Assembly: GCA_050248275.1 (NCBI GenBank)
Contig: JBFWSR010000001.1
Location: 392,338 to 456,337, forward strand
Source: CAILZL01 sp050248275
GTDB taxonomy: Bacteria; Pseudomonadota; Gammaproteobacteria; Steroidobacterales; Steroidobacteraceae
Direction of reading: 5' to 3'
DNA: 64,000 bases
The notes under the pieces are model-generated. The model had not been told where the DNA came from. It was given only the letters and a program-made list of their open reading frames with translations, and did not search any database. Positions 1 to 8,469 of this stretch are shown here, in pieces. Position 1 is the first letter of the stretch. Every line of letters begins with the position of its first letter. A program made the translations under genes and the position numbers.

Positions 1-359
1 CATATGATCCATCAACGCGCCTGCACTTGCAGGGTTTCGCATCGAACGATCTTGGGCGGCCGCGCGAATGGGGTGTTGAAGTTTCTGTGATTTTCTAGAT
101 AGCACCCTGCCTATCAGCATGATGCCCCGTCACGGCGGAATCGAACCCTTATGAAGGTAAATTTCTTGGCAAACTTGGCCGATGAGGGATTAAGAGTTTG
201 TTATGAAGAGCAAATGCTTTCAGTCAAGCAGATGGGGCCGTGATGAAGCAGGTAGAGCTCCGGATGCCTGTGGTGGGGTTCAGCTGGCACTTTAACAATG
301 CAGCTCCTTGGTCCGTTTTGAATTCACGGCATCCAAAATTTAGAAGGCCAATACTCATC
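1..359. other. Non-coding left edge, no gene recognised
   Basis: I see no convincing coding region, RNA gene or repeat here. The reading frame of the following dehydrogenase stays open from about position 240, but that part does not resemble its paralogue at 5400 and is probably leader. A short GGAATCGAACCC string near 139-150 recalls the reverse of a tRNA T-loop, but no stem or acceptor arm surrounds it. Confidence 0.4.
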
Positions 360-1625
360 ATGGTAAACAACGCTGTCGCACGAGTGAATCGGCGAGTAAT
401 TGCTTCCATCTTGTTATGGGGCATTTTATCTATTCCCCTTGTGGGGTTCGCGCAGCAAGTAGTGTTTGGTATCGCACCGGTCCCCTTGACCCAAAGGATG
501 TACACCTTCGATACGGCTGAACAGCACAAGATTCGCGTCGTGGTCGTGGCGAAAGGACTGAAGCATCCATTCGCAGTTGCGCTGTTGTCGCAAGGAGATG
601 CACTGGTATCCGAACGCGGTGGAGCTCTTCGCTTTATCCACAATGTTGGCGGCGCTAAGTCTTCTAGATTGGACCCGGAGCCTGTCGCGGGCATTCCACC
701 CGCCGTGCCGCTGAAATTCCATGGTGGTCTACAAGATGTTGTCCTGCATCCGAAATTCGCTCAGAACCGTTACGTTTACTTCACCTTCAACAAGCCGGGC
801 AACTTGCCCGCACCGGACGCCAAGCCGCCCATCAATCGGGAAGGCATCGTGACACTGATGCGAGGCAAGCTTTCACTTTCGGGTAACACACTCACGGATG
901 TCGTAGAGCTGTTTTCCGGCGAACCGATTAGCATCTCCGGTGGTTCGCGTATCGCGTTCGGTAAGGACGGTTTGGTATACATGACCACGGGATCAGCGTT
1001 TGGTAATCAACCGCAGCACCTCGACAGTGTTTACGGCAAGGTGCTGCGTTTACGTGAGGATGGTCAGATACCGGAAGACAATCCTTTCGTTGGCCAAGCG
1101 GGCGCACGACCTGAAATTTTCACGTTAGGACATCGTGATCAGCTCGGTATCACCGTCGATCCCGTAACTGGCGCGATATTGGCTGCCGATCATGGCCCGA
1201 ATGGGGGTGACGAAGTGAACCTCATTCTGTCAGGACGCAACTATGGGTGGCCAATAGTAAGCTTTGGGCGCCAATATGAAGGCCCGCGCTGGTCAGCATC
1301 GCCGGTAGCGGAAGGTATGGAACAGCCACTGATCGTGTGGCTGCCATCTATTGCTCCTTCAGGACTGACGTTCTATACCGGTGATCGGTTTCCCACTTGG
1401 AAAGGTAACTTGTTTGTCGCCAGTGCTCGTCGCGGTGAAGTGCTGCGTACCGGTGGCCTGGAGCGCGTTGTCTTCAATGATCAACTCGAAGAGCTGCGCC
1501 GTGAGACATTGCTAACCGATTTGCATCAACGCATTCGCGACGTTCGCCAGGGACCTGATGGACTGCTTTACGTACTGACCGACGAGGAAGATGGCGCGCT
1601 GTTGCGAATTGAACCTGCCAATTGA
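360..1625 (+). CDS. Exported PQQ-dependent aldose/sorbosone dehydrogenase-like protein, copy 1
   Basis: This is a predicted periplasmic beta-propeller of the soluble glucose/aldose sugar dehydrogenase (YliI/GSDH) family, which oxidises aldoses using PQQ and calcium. Visible motifs are HGGLQDVVLHP, GHRDQLG, HGPNGGDEVNLI, GRNYGWPIVSFG, IAPSGL and a C-terminal RDVRQGPDGLLYVLTD. The family norm after HR is N-P-Q-G; here it is D-Q-L-G, so substrate or cofactor contacts may differ. The frame is open from 240, but a signal peptide begins at ATG 360 or at GTG 384, the exact counterpart of the start of copy 2. About four in five residues match copy 2 at 5400-6644. No PQQ synthesis genes are in the window. 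Family is confident; substrate is unknown. Confidence 0.85.
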   Translation: MVNNAVARVNRRVIASILLWGILSIPLVGFAQQVVFGIAPVPLTQRMYTFDTAEQHKIRVVVVAKGLKHPFAVALLSQGDALVSERGGALRFIHNVGGAKSSRLDPEPVAGIPPAVPLKFHGGLQDVVLHPKFAQNRYVYFTFNKPGNLPAPDAKPPINREGIVTLMRGKLSLSGNTLTDVVELFSGEPISISGGSRIAFGKDGLVYMTTGSAFGNQPQHLDSVYGKVLRLREDGQIPEDNPFVGQAGARPEIFTLGHRDQLGITVDPVTGAILAADHGPNGGDEVNLILSGRNYGWPIVSFGRQYEGPRWSASPVAEGMEQPLIVWLPSIAPSGLTFYTGDRFPTWKGNLFVASARRGEVLRTGGLERVVFNDQLEELRRETLLTDLHQRIRDVRQGPDGLLYVLTDEEDGALLRIEPAN

Positions 1626-1788
1626 ATCCACAACATTCCGCTTCAGCGCACGACTTGGTCAGCCAACATAGTTCATGCTGGCAAGCTATGCCCTCTCGAG
1701 ATTACGCATCATCCGCTAACCACAAAGTTACCCTGAAGCGCACGCGATGTCGGCGAGTGTCCTGAGTGCTCAACCCTGGAGATTGTCA

Positions 1789-2349
1789 ATGTCATTGGGA
1801 ATGCTGATTCACAAACGATTGCTGCCATTGACCCTGTTTGTCGCGCTGGGCGCGCTGGCTGCAGACACCCATGTCGATGCCGGCAAGAGCACGATCACGG
1901 CCACCTTCAAACAGGAAGGCGTGCCGGTCGAAGCGGCATTCCGCAAGTTCACCGGCAACATCCAGTACGATCCGGCAAAACCTGCTGCCGCCACCGCCGT
2001 GCTGGAGGTCGATACCGGCAGCTTCGACATGGGCGATGAAAGCTACAACGATGAGGTGCGCAAGAAAGCCTGGTTCGACAGCACTGCCTATCCCAAAGCC
2101 ACTTTTCGTTCCACGCAGGTCAAGCCGGGCGCCGCCGACAAATTCGACGCCACCGGCGCTCTGACCATCAAGGGCAAGGTCGCCACGATCACCCTGCCCA
2201 TCACCGTCAAGCGTGTCGGCAATACCGCCACCTACAGCGGCAACTTCGTGGTGTCGCGCGCCATGTTCGGCATCGGCGATCCGTCATGGAACGACGTGCT
2301 GGATGACAAGGTCAGCGTGCGTTTCAATCTGGTCACTCCAGAATCCTGA
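1789..2349 (+). CDS. YceI family periplasmic lipocalin-like protein
   Basis: YceI proteins are small secreted beta-barrels that bind long isoprenoid or amide lipids. The sequence has a signal peptide ending near ALAAD, then the family pattern: DAGKSTITATFKQ, FRKFTGNIQYDP, DTGSFDMGDESYNDEVRKKAWFD, YPKATFRS, GALTIKGKVA and a final DKVSVRFNLV. About 186 residues is normal for the family. ATG 1789 is chosen because GGAG lies 7 bases upstream; ATG 1801 is possible. It is more GC-rich than the dehydrogenase and TonB genes around it, so the block may be of mixed origin. There is no cytochrome b561 gene beside it, a frequent partner elsewhere. Confidence 0.88.
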   Translation: MSLGMLIHKRLLPLTLFVALGALAADTHVDAGKSTITATFKQEGVPVEAAFRKFTGNIQYDPAKPAAATAVLEVDTGSFDMGDESYNDEVRKKAWFDSTAYPKATFRSTQVKPGAADKFDATGALTIKGKVATITLPITVKRVGNTATYSGNFVVSRAMFGIGDPSWNDVLDDKVSVRFNLVTPES

Positions 2350-2596
2350 TCATGGGGCCGGCTTTATTTTGCTGTTGAAAGTAACGGCAAGAAATACCGA
2401 GAAATAAATATAGACCGGCATTCGGATAACTTGCTGATCCAAGATACGCCAGAATGTTCGATTATTGGGTCAAGATCATCATTCTCGGCTCGATGCAGGT
2501 TAAACGATTTCCGATAACGTCCCCTGATTCGTCATAGCTCCACACCCGCTGTTTATTGGCGGCAAACAAAAAGAATTACGAAGGGGGAAGAAGCAA

Positions 2597-5233
2597 GTGA
2601 TTTGCGATCAGTCGCTAGCCTCACAAATGATCCGTCCGCGCCGAATCGCTGGCAGTATCGCTTGCGCCATCCTCATATCGTCTCTTGAATCGATCGCAGG
2701 CGCGGCCCTCCTCGATATAGCTGAGATCGTTAGAGTCGATATTCCCGCCGAGCCTCTTGCCATCGCTTTGCTTCAGTTTTCGAGTCAGACGCATGTTCAG
2801 ATTGCCACTTCTGGAACCGAAGTGGGCGGCATGCGCAGTCACAGTGTTATCGGTTCCATGTCGATCAGTGATGCTCTTACGAAACTGTTGGCAGGTACCG
2901 GATTCGCGTTCCAGGTCTCCGGCGACCGAAGCGTCGCCATATTGCTGCGAGACAGAGCCCGAGGCGCTACGCCTTCGACAGGTCCGCCAGCTGACACCAA
3001 CATCCCAAAAAACGATGTCGAAAACAATATTGATCACAGTGGAGAAAATGCAATGCGCCATCGAAGTCTATTTGCGCGTTTTATTGGACTATTTGCGGTT
3101 TGTGGTTCCGTGCTGCACACAGGCACTGCTTGTGCAGAAGACGCAAACACTACTAACCTTGGTTCAAATTCAACAACCCGCCTGGAAGAAGTTGTCGTTA
3201 CGGCACAACGGCGCGAAGAGCGGCTTCAGGACGTTCCGATCGCCGTTTCTGCCATTAGCAGCGAGCAGCTTGCCGCTGCTGGCATTGACTCGACCACCGA
3301 GCTCCAATACGCGGTACCGGGTTTCATAGCGGAACAGTCAGGAGCGATTCCGCATTACGCCGTGCGTGGCATCAGCAACACTAATGTCGGGCCGGGCGTT
3401 GAAAGTGCTGTCGCGATGTATGTAGATGGCGTGTATATCAGTGCGACTCCAAGCTCCTTGATGAAGCTATCCAACATTGAGCGCATCGAGGTACTTAAAG
3501 GACCGCAAGGCACGCTGTTTGGCCGCAATGCTACAGGCGGGTTGGTGCAGGTGATCACTAAAGATCCGCAACATAAGCCGCAAGCCGATGCCAGTGTCGG
3601 CTATGGTAATTATCAGACGTTCACTGGAAGTTTGTATGCTACCAGTGGCATTGCCGACACACTCGCCGCCGATCTATCAATGTCATACACCAATCAGGGA
3701 CAGGGTTACGGCAAGAATCTCTTTGACGGTGAGGGTTACCAGCGATTTCCCCGGGACTTGGCGGCACGCACCAAGTGGCTGTGGGAACCGAGTGCTGCAA
3801 CACGCGTTAAGTTTGCGTACGACTATTCCAAATTGGATTTGAAAATCGCCTTTGTACCGTTTCCAGGGCCACAAGGCACCGGTACTCCTCTGAACGGTAC
3901 TTTTTATGATGCTGATAGCAATATTCAGCAACGGATTGTTACTCAAGCGAGCGGCGGTAGTATCGATATCCAGCACGAATTCGATCAAGCACGGCTGCTC
4001 AGCATCACATCGTCGCGCCAATCTGAATCTGATCTGCTGGCAGATCTGGATGCCACTCCGCGGCCGGTCGTTGCGGCACAATATGCCGACAAGGAGCAGC
4101 AATTTACCGAGGAGCTGCAACTTCAGTCTCTTAACAACACGGTGTTTAGTTGGGTGGTCGGTGCGTACTATTATTATGGTACTGGACGATATCAGCCGTT
4201 TAGGCTCATAACCGGGCCGGCCGTTGGTCAGGAGTTCAACAGCAAGGGAACCACCGAGTCGTGGGCCGGATTCGGGCAGGGAACCTATGAATTCCTGCCG
4301 GATACTCACCTTACCTTGGGATTGCGCTATACCAGCGAGACCAGAGATGCCATCAGTACGGTCGTCATACCAAGTCCGTCGAGTGCCTCAGGTCATGTCA
4401 GTTTCGATAAGCTAACCTCTCGGTTATCGCTGGACCGCAAGTTCACGCCCAATGTCATGGGCTATGTTTCATACAATCGTGGTTTTCAGAGTGGTGGCTT
4501 TGATCTTGGGTCAGTGCAAAATGGCGCCTACCAGCCGGAGACCATCGACGCTTATGAAATCGGCCTCAAGAGTGAATGGTTTGATCAGCGCATCCGGTTC
4601 AATATCGCTGCCTTCCATTATCAATTCGACAATCTGCAACTCAAGATTCTGAGCACTGGCGGTACCATTACCACTATCAATGGGCCGAAGGCAAAGCTGG
4701 ATGGTGCGGATGCAGATGCAGCCTTCGTGCTGACTGATCGACTGCAAGTCAGTATGGGTGCGTCCTACGTGCATTCCGAGTTCCAGAATTTCCCGAACGC
4801 GCCCTACTACAATTACAACCCTAACAGCACTTTTGTCGCTTGCGCCGGGGCTAATACGCGTTTCCTGACGGCAGTGAAATGCGATGCAACCGGCAACCAA
4901 TTGCCCGGAGCGCCGAAGCTCAGCGGCAACTTGGCCGCTACTTACACGATTCCTCTAAAAACTGGAAAAATCGCAGTTGACGGCAACCTCTATTACAACG
5001 GAGGCTGGTTCTCAGATTCCGATAATCAGCTCAAGCAGCCTGCGTATAGCGTCCTCAACGGCTTCGTGAGCTGGTCGTCAAGTGATGATGCCAATAGCAT
5101 TAAATTATGGGGCAAGAATCTGACCGACAAGAAATATGCCACCGGCATCACGACAATTAGTGGCCTCGCTTATACGCATCAGCCAGCCCCGCCGTTGACG
5201 TATGGCTTGACCCTGCAGCACCATTTCCGATGA
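2597..5233 (+). CDS. TonB-dependent outer-membrane receptor with N-terminal STN domain
   Basis: Order: hydrophobic leader (residues about 12-37), STN/secretin-TonB short domain (about 48-115), a low-complexity linker, a second complete signal peptide beginning at Met153 and ending at TACAED, a TonB-box-like LEEVVVTAQRR, plug (RGISNTNVG, GPQGTLFGRNATGG) and a 22-strand-type barrel ending in HHFR. The plug and barrel resemble sphingomonad-type receptors that import sugars, lipids or siderophores. The GTG at 2597 has a strong purine-rich RBS (GGGGGAAGAAG). An independent start at 3053 is also plausible (separate entry). It lies between two sugar dehydrogenase paralogues, which hints at a shared carbohydrate-like substrate. 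Family is firm; ligand is unknown. Confidence 0.88.
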   Translation: MICDQSLASQMIRPRRIAGSIACAILISSLESIAGAALLDIAEIVRVDIPAEPLAIALLQFSSQTHVQIATSGTEVGGMRSHSVIGSMSISDALTKLLAGTGFAFQVSGDRSVAILLRDRARGATPSTGPPADTNIPKNDVENNIDHSGENAMRHRSLFARFIGLFAVCGSVLHTGTACAEDANTTNLGSNSTTRLEEVVVTAQRREERLQDVPIAVSAISSEQLAAAGIDSTTELQYAVPGFIAEQSGAIPHYAVRGISNTNVGPGVESAVAMYVDGVYISATPSSLMKLSNIERIEVLKGPQGTLFGRNATGGLVQVITKDPQHKPQADASVGYGNYQTFTGSLYATSGIADTLAADLSMSYTNQGQGYGKNLFDGEGYQRFPRDLAARTKWLWEPSAATRVKFAYDYSKLDLKIAFVPFPGPQGTGTPLNGTFYDADSNIQQRIVTQASGGSIDIQHEFDQARLLSITSSRQSESDLLADLDATPRPVVAAQYADKEQQFTEELQLQSLNNTVFSWVVGAYYYYGTGRYQPFRLITGPAVGQEFNSKGTTESWAGFGQGTYEFLPDTHLTLGLRYTSETRDAISTVVIPSPSSASGHVSFDKLTSRLSLDRKFTPNVMGYVSYNRGFQSGGFDLGSVQNGAYQPETIDAYEIGLKSEWFDQRIRFNIAAFHYQFDNLQLKILSTGGTITTINGPKAKLDGADADAAFVLTDRLQVSMGASYVHSEFQNFPNAPYYNYNPNSTFVACAGANTRFLTAVKCDATGNQLPGAPKLSGNLAATYTIPLKTGKIAVDGNLYYNGGWFSDSDNQLKQPAYSVLNGFVSWSSSDDANSIKLWGKNLTDKKYATGITTISGLAYTHQPAPPLTYGLTLQHHFR
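3041..3055 (+). promoter_or_regulatory. Internal ribosome binding site and second start inside the TonB receptor gene
   Basis: GGAGAAAA at 3041-3048 stands 8 bases before ATG 3053, which is in frame and opens a textbook signal peptide (MRHRSLFARFIGLF, then a hydrophobic core and TACA cleavage site). The receptor proper could therefore be made from this start without the STN domain. Confidence 0.55.
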
Positions 5234-5399
5234 TTGCAGCTGGATGCACAAGATCAATATGAATTGACTGGAATCATGATGTATTGATCGCATGGCAAAT
5301 GGATCCGGCTAAAACGCTTGCAAGCGTCCTCATATTCTAACGTGGATTATGGGGACGCTCCGGCAATATCTAACAGCGTTTGCATTGTCAGGGGTAAAA

Positions 5400-6644
5400 A
5401 TGAATCGGCGCGTAATTGCATTCGTGTTGTTGTGGACCGTTCTGTCCCATCCCAATGTGGGGTTATCGCAGCAAACAACTTTTGGTATAGCACCCATTTC
5501 CATGACCAAAAGGGAATATGTTTTTGATACTGCGGAGCAGCACAAAATTCGCGTGGTAGTCCTTGCCAAGGGACTGAAGCATCCCTTTTCAGTTGCGTTA
5601 TTGCCCCAAGGAGATGCTCTGGTATCCGAACGCAGTGGAGCGCTGCGTCTGATTCATGATGCCGATGGCGTCAGAGGTAAATCTTCGAAGCTCGATCCCG
5701 AACCTGTAACTGGCCTTCCTCAACTCGACCCGGTGTTTCCTCATGGCGGGCTGCATGATGTGATTCTGCATCCGCAGTTCTCACAGAATCGCTACGTTTA
5801 TTTTACTTTCAACAAGCCGGGCAGCATGGCTGCTCCAGGGGCCAAGCCATCCATGCGCAGAGAGGCAATTGTGTCCTTGATGAGAGGCAGGCTCTCCGTT
5901 TCTGGCAAGACGCTGACAGATGTCGTCGAGCTGTTTTCCGGCGAATCCGGGAGTGTCAGTGGTTCGCGTATTGCCTTCGGCAAGGAGGGCTTGATTTACC
6001 TGACCACCGGATCTCCGTTTGGTAATCAGCCGCAGCATCTTGATAGTGTCTATGGCAAGGTGCTGCGGCTGCGGGATGATGGCACGATACCGGAAGACAA
6101 CCCTTTCGTCGGTCAAGCAGGTATCCGGCCCGAAATTTTCGCATTTGGAGGGCGTGATCAACTCGGTATAGCCGTGGATCCAGCAACTGGCGCGATTCTG
6201 GCCACCGATCACGGTCCAAACGGTGGCGACGAAGTGAATCTGATTCTGCCGGGACGTAACTATGGGTGGCCGATCGTGAGTTTCGGACGTCATTACGAAG
6301 GTCCGCGGTGGTCGGAATCTCCGGTGGCAGAAGGTGTGGAGCAGCCGTTGGTTGTATGGCTGCCATCGATTGCTCCTTCCGGACTGGCCTTTTATAACGG
6401 CAATCGCTTTCCAGCCTGGAAAGGCAACTTGTTTGTCGCCAGTGCTCGGCGTGGCGAAATATTACGCACAGGTGGCCTGGAGCGAGTGGTATTCAACGAG
6501 CAACTGGAGGAGCTGAGACGTGAGACGCTCCTCATGGACTTGCATCAACGCATCCGTGACGTTCGTCAGGGTCCCGACGGTCTTCTCTATGTATTGACCG
6601 ATGAGGAAGATGGCGCGCTGCTTCGAATTGAACCCGTCAGTTGA
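5400..6644 (+). CDS. Exported PQQ-dependent aldose/sorbosone dehydrogenase-like protein, copy 2
   Basis: This is a paralogue of the gene at 360-1625, similar along its whole length, with the same propeller motifs (HGGLHDVILHP, HGPNGGDEVNLI, GRNYGWPIVSFG, RDVRQGPDGLLYV). The start is ATG 5400, which opens directly into the signal peptide MNRRVIAFVLLWTVL and matches the aligned start of copy 1. One notable change: the GHRDQLG of copy 1 is GGRDQLG here, losing a histidine in a normally conserved HRN-type motif close to the cofactor pocket. It follows the TonB receptor by about 165 bases and may share its transcript. Predicted periplasmic sugar oxidation; actual substrate unknown. Confidence 0.85.
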   Translation: MNRRVIAFVLLWTVLSHPNVGLSQQTTFGIAPISMTKREYVFDTAEQHKIRVVVLAKGLKHPFSVALLPQGDALVSERSGALRLIHDADGVRGKSSKLDPEPVTGLPQLDPVFPHGGLHDVILHPQFSQNRYVYFTFNKPGSMAAPGAKPSMRREAIVSLMRGRLSVSGKTLTDVVELFSGESGSVSGSRIAFGKEGLIYLTTGSPFGNQPQHLDSVYGKVLRLRDDGTIPEDNPFVGQAGIRPEIFAFGGRDQLGIAVDPATGAILATDHGPNGGDEVNLILPGRNYGWPIVSFGRHYEGPRWSESPVAEGVEQPLVVWLPSIAPSGLAFYNGNRFPAWKGNLFVASARRGEILRTGGLERVVFNEQLEELRRETLLMDLHQRIRDVRQGPDGLLYVLTDEEDGALLRIEPVS

Positions 6645-6813
6645 ATGATCGTTGAAAGGAGAAAAAGAATATTGAACTGATGCGGTCGCCTGCATTTGGC
6701 GCCCGTTGTTTTTGGTGGCGCCATGAAGCGTGCCCTGCTGTCATAGAACACACCGGCATCCAGGACATGCTCGTACCATGCCGAACACAGTGGAGTCGGC
6801 GCCTTATCCTTTT

Positions 6814-7623
6814 TCAACCCATCACCTTCGCCAGCGCCAGCACGCGTTCCTGTTTCGACACCACCACGCCACCAGGTTGTTCGACGGTGACGACGAAGGC
6901 GGCAGGCTTGCCGACGGGCAGCTTGGCTTCAAACGGAATGATCACATCGCCGGTGACCGTGGTTTGCGGGGTATTGAACACGCCGCCATCGACGGGTTCC
7001 GGCGGCGTGCGTGCAGCATCGGCAATCCATAGCTGATATTGCTCCAGACGCGGATCGTTGGCCGGAATGCCGCGGAAGCGTAGATAGCCGCGTTGCGTGA
7101 TGGGATCGAACACCACATCGCCAACCAGTGCATTGCCGGCGGCATCATTGCCGGGTGACCATGCAGCCTGAATGGCATGGCCACTCTTCACCAATGCGTC
7201 TCGCTGTTGTTCCGGGCTGAGTGCAGCGACGCTGGGCGCAACACTTTCATTGCTGGGTCCCAGCAGGCGCGGCCACCAGCCGGCCACCGCAAGCAGCAAA
7301 CACGCAGCGGCGGCCCACCAGCCGGTAGCTTCCGAACGCCAGGCCGGTTTGCGCGCCGGCATGGCGACGACATTCGAGGCAGCAGCGGTGTGCACTGGCG
7401 CCTCGGCCAGAATTTTTGCGGCCAGATGCGCTGGCATGGCTTCCTGATCGGCCTTGCTGGCGAGCAGAATCGCCGCAATGCTGCTGTCGAATTCATTGTT
7501 ACTGACTTGCGGGTGCGCATCCATCAGCGCCTTGAGTTCAGCCGCTTCGGCAGCGCTCAAGCCCTGCGTGGCTTGCTGTGCCAGCAGGTCGAGCAGTCGT
7601 TCGTTATCGGGAAGCACGCTCAT
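6814..7623 (-). CDS. RskA-type anti-sigma factor
   Basis: This 269-residue membrane protein has a short cytoplasmic N-terminal helical domain (LLDLLAQQATQGLSAAEAAELKALM), one membrane segment at about residues 101-117 (GWWAAAACLLLAVAGWW) and a periplasmic RskA-type domain with YLRFRGIPANDP, YQLWIADA and FVVTVEQPGG. It should hold the ECF sigma factor encoded just upstream inactive until an envelope signal arrives. The ATG overlaps the sigma stop codon by four bases, so translation is coupled. I see no HxxxCxxC zinc motif, so this is not a ChrR-type sensor. Confidence 0.87.
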   Translation of the reverse strand: MSVLPDNERLLDLLAQQATQGLSAAEAAELKALMDAHPQVSNNEFDSSIAAILLASKADQEAMPAHLAAKILAEAPVHTAAASNVVAMPARKPAWRSEATGWWAAAACLLLAVAGWWPRLLGPSNESVAPSVAALSPEQQRDALVKSGHAIQAAWSPGNDAAGNALVGDVVFDPITQRGYLRFRGIPANDPRLEQYQLWIADAARTPPEPVDGGVFNTPQTTVTGDVIIPFEAKLPVGKPAAFVVTVEQPGGVVVSKQERVLALAKVMG

Positions 7624-8195
7624 GGGCGTCCCTCCGTACTCGAATCATGGGTGCCCGACAAGCGTTGCAACCCCAGTTTTTCCCGTACCAGAATCAGACC
7701 CCGACGCATCATGGTCTTGACCGTGCCCAGCGGTAAACCGGTACAAGTGGCAATCTCGCTCTGGGACAATCCCTGCACCACCGCCAGCTTGATGACGCGC
7801 TGCTGCTCGGGCGGCAGGCTCGACAAAGCCTGGGCAGCCAGTCTGGCTTCGACGTGGTCTTCATTGTCTGTCTGAGTGCTGGGTTCCCAGTGGGTTTCCA
7901 TCATGTCGTCGATGGACACTGCACGCGGTTGTCGCTGCTGGCCGCGGAAGCGACTGATCAGGGTGCGACGCGCCAGCGTGACGATGAAGATGGCTTCCGA
8001 ACCGCGACTCGCATCGAAGTGTTTGGCGTTCTTCCATAACTGCAGGAACACATCCTGTGCGGCGTCTTCGGCATCGGCCGGCGTGGGTGACAGGCGTCGC
8101 GCCAGACCCCAGATCATGCCGCCGTATTGATCGAGACATTGCTTGAATGCCGCCTGTTCGCCCAGCGCAATGCGTGCCAGCAGTCCGGTGCTCAT
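7620..8195 (-). CDS. ECF-type RNA polymerase sigma factor
   Basis: This is a short alternative sigma factor with region 2 (DAEDAAQDVFLQLWKNAKHFD, then LARRTLISRFR) and a region 4 helix-turn-helix (LPPEQQRVIKLAVVQGLSQSEIA, then GLPLGTVKTMMRRG). The frame is open to 8249, but ATG 8195 (MSTGLLARIALGEQ) fits the normal family N-terminus better. It is coupled to the anti-sigma gene. Its likely targets are the divergent lipid-modification operons starting at 12932 and 13087, whose promoters share one motif. I find no copy of that motif upstream of the sigma gene itself, so autoregulation is not evident. Confidence 0.9.
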   Translation of the reverse strand: MSTGLLARIALGEQAAFKQCLDQYGGMIWGLARRLSPTPADAEDAAQDVFLQLWKNAKHFDASRGSEAIFIVTLARRTLISRFRGQQRQPRAVSIDDMMETHWEPSTQTDNEDHVEARLAAQALSSLPPEQQRVIKLAVVQGLSQSEIATCTGLPLGTVKTMMRRGLILVREKLGLQRLSGTHDSSTEGRP

Positions 8196-8407
8196 GATCG
8201 TCCCGGCCAGTCGCAGCAGATCGGTGGCAACAATGAGCGCGAATAACATGGCGTGTCCTCAACATCCGGGCGCATGGCCGCAAGGCTGTCGCGCGCAAAA
8301 AGATGTTGATGGGAAGCTGCCAAGCCGGACTCCAGTGTTACTGGTTGTTGTTGCTGGCCGGAGTATAGCCATGCGACCTGCATCCGTGTCCATAGCCGCT
8401 TGCAGAT

Positions 8408-8425
8408 GTCGGGTTAAAACCCGAC
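8408..8425. repeat. Short palindrome between CFA synthase and sigma genes
   Basis: GTCGGGTT and AACCCGAC form an 8-bp perfect stem around two adenines. There is no following T-run in either direction, so it may be a weak transcript barrier, a protein site or a small dispersed repeat. The surrounding 8196-8469 stretch holds no gene that I can support. Confidence 0.45.
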
Positions 8426-8469
8426 TTACAAATACATCGTGACGCTGGCGGGCGATGATGTGCATGGCT

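Noticed and set aside
130..160. tRNA-like T-loop on the minus strand
   Set aside because: A GGTTCGATTCC-like loop is present, but no T-stem pairing, anticodon or acceptor arm can be drawn around it.
6697..6723. Hairpin TGGCGCC ... GGCGCCA between copy 2 dehydrogenase and the anti-sigma gene
   Set aside because: A 7-bp stem with a 13-base loop and the T-run inside the loop, not after it; not convincing as a terminator.
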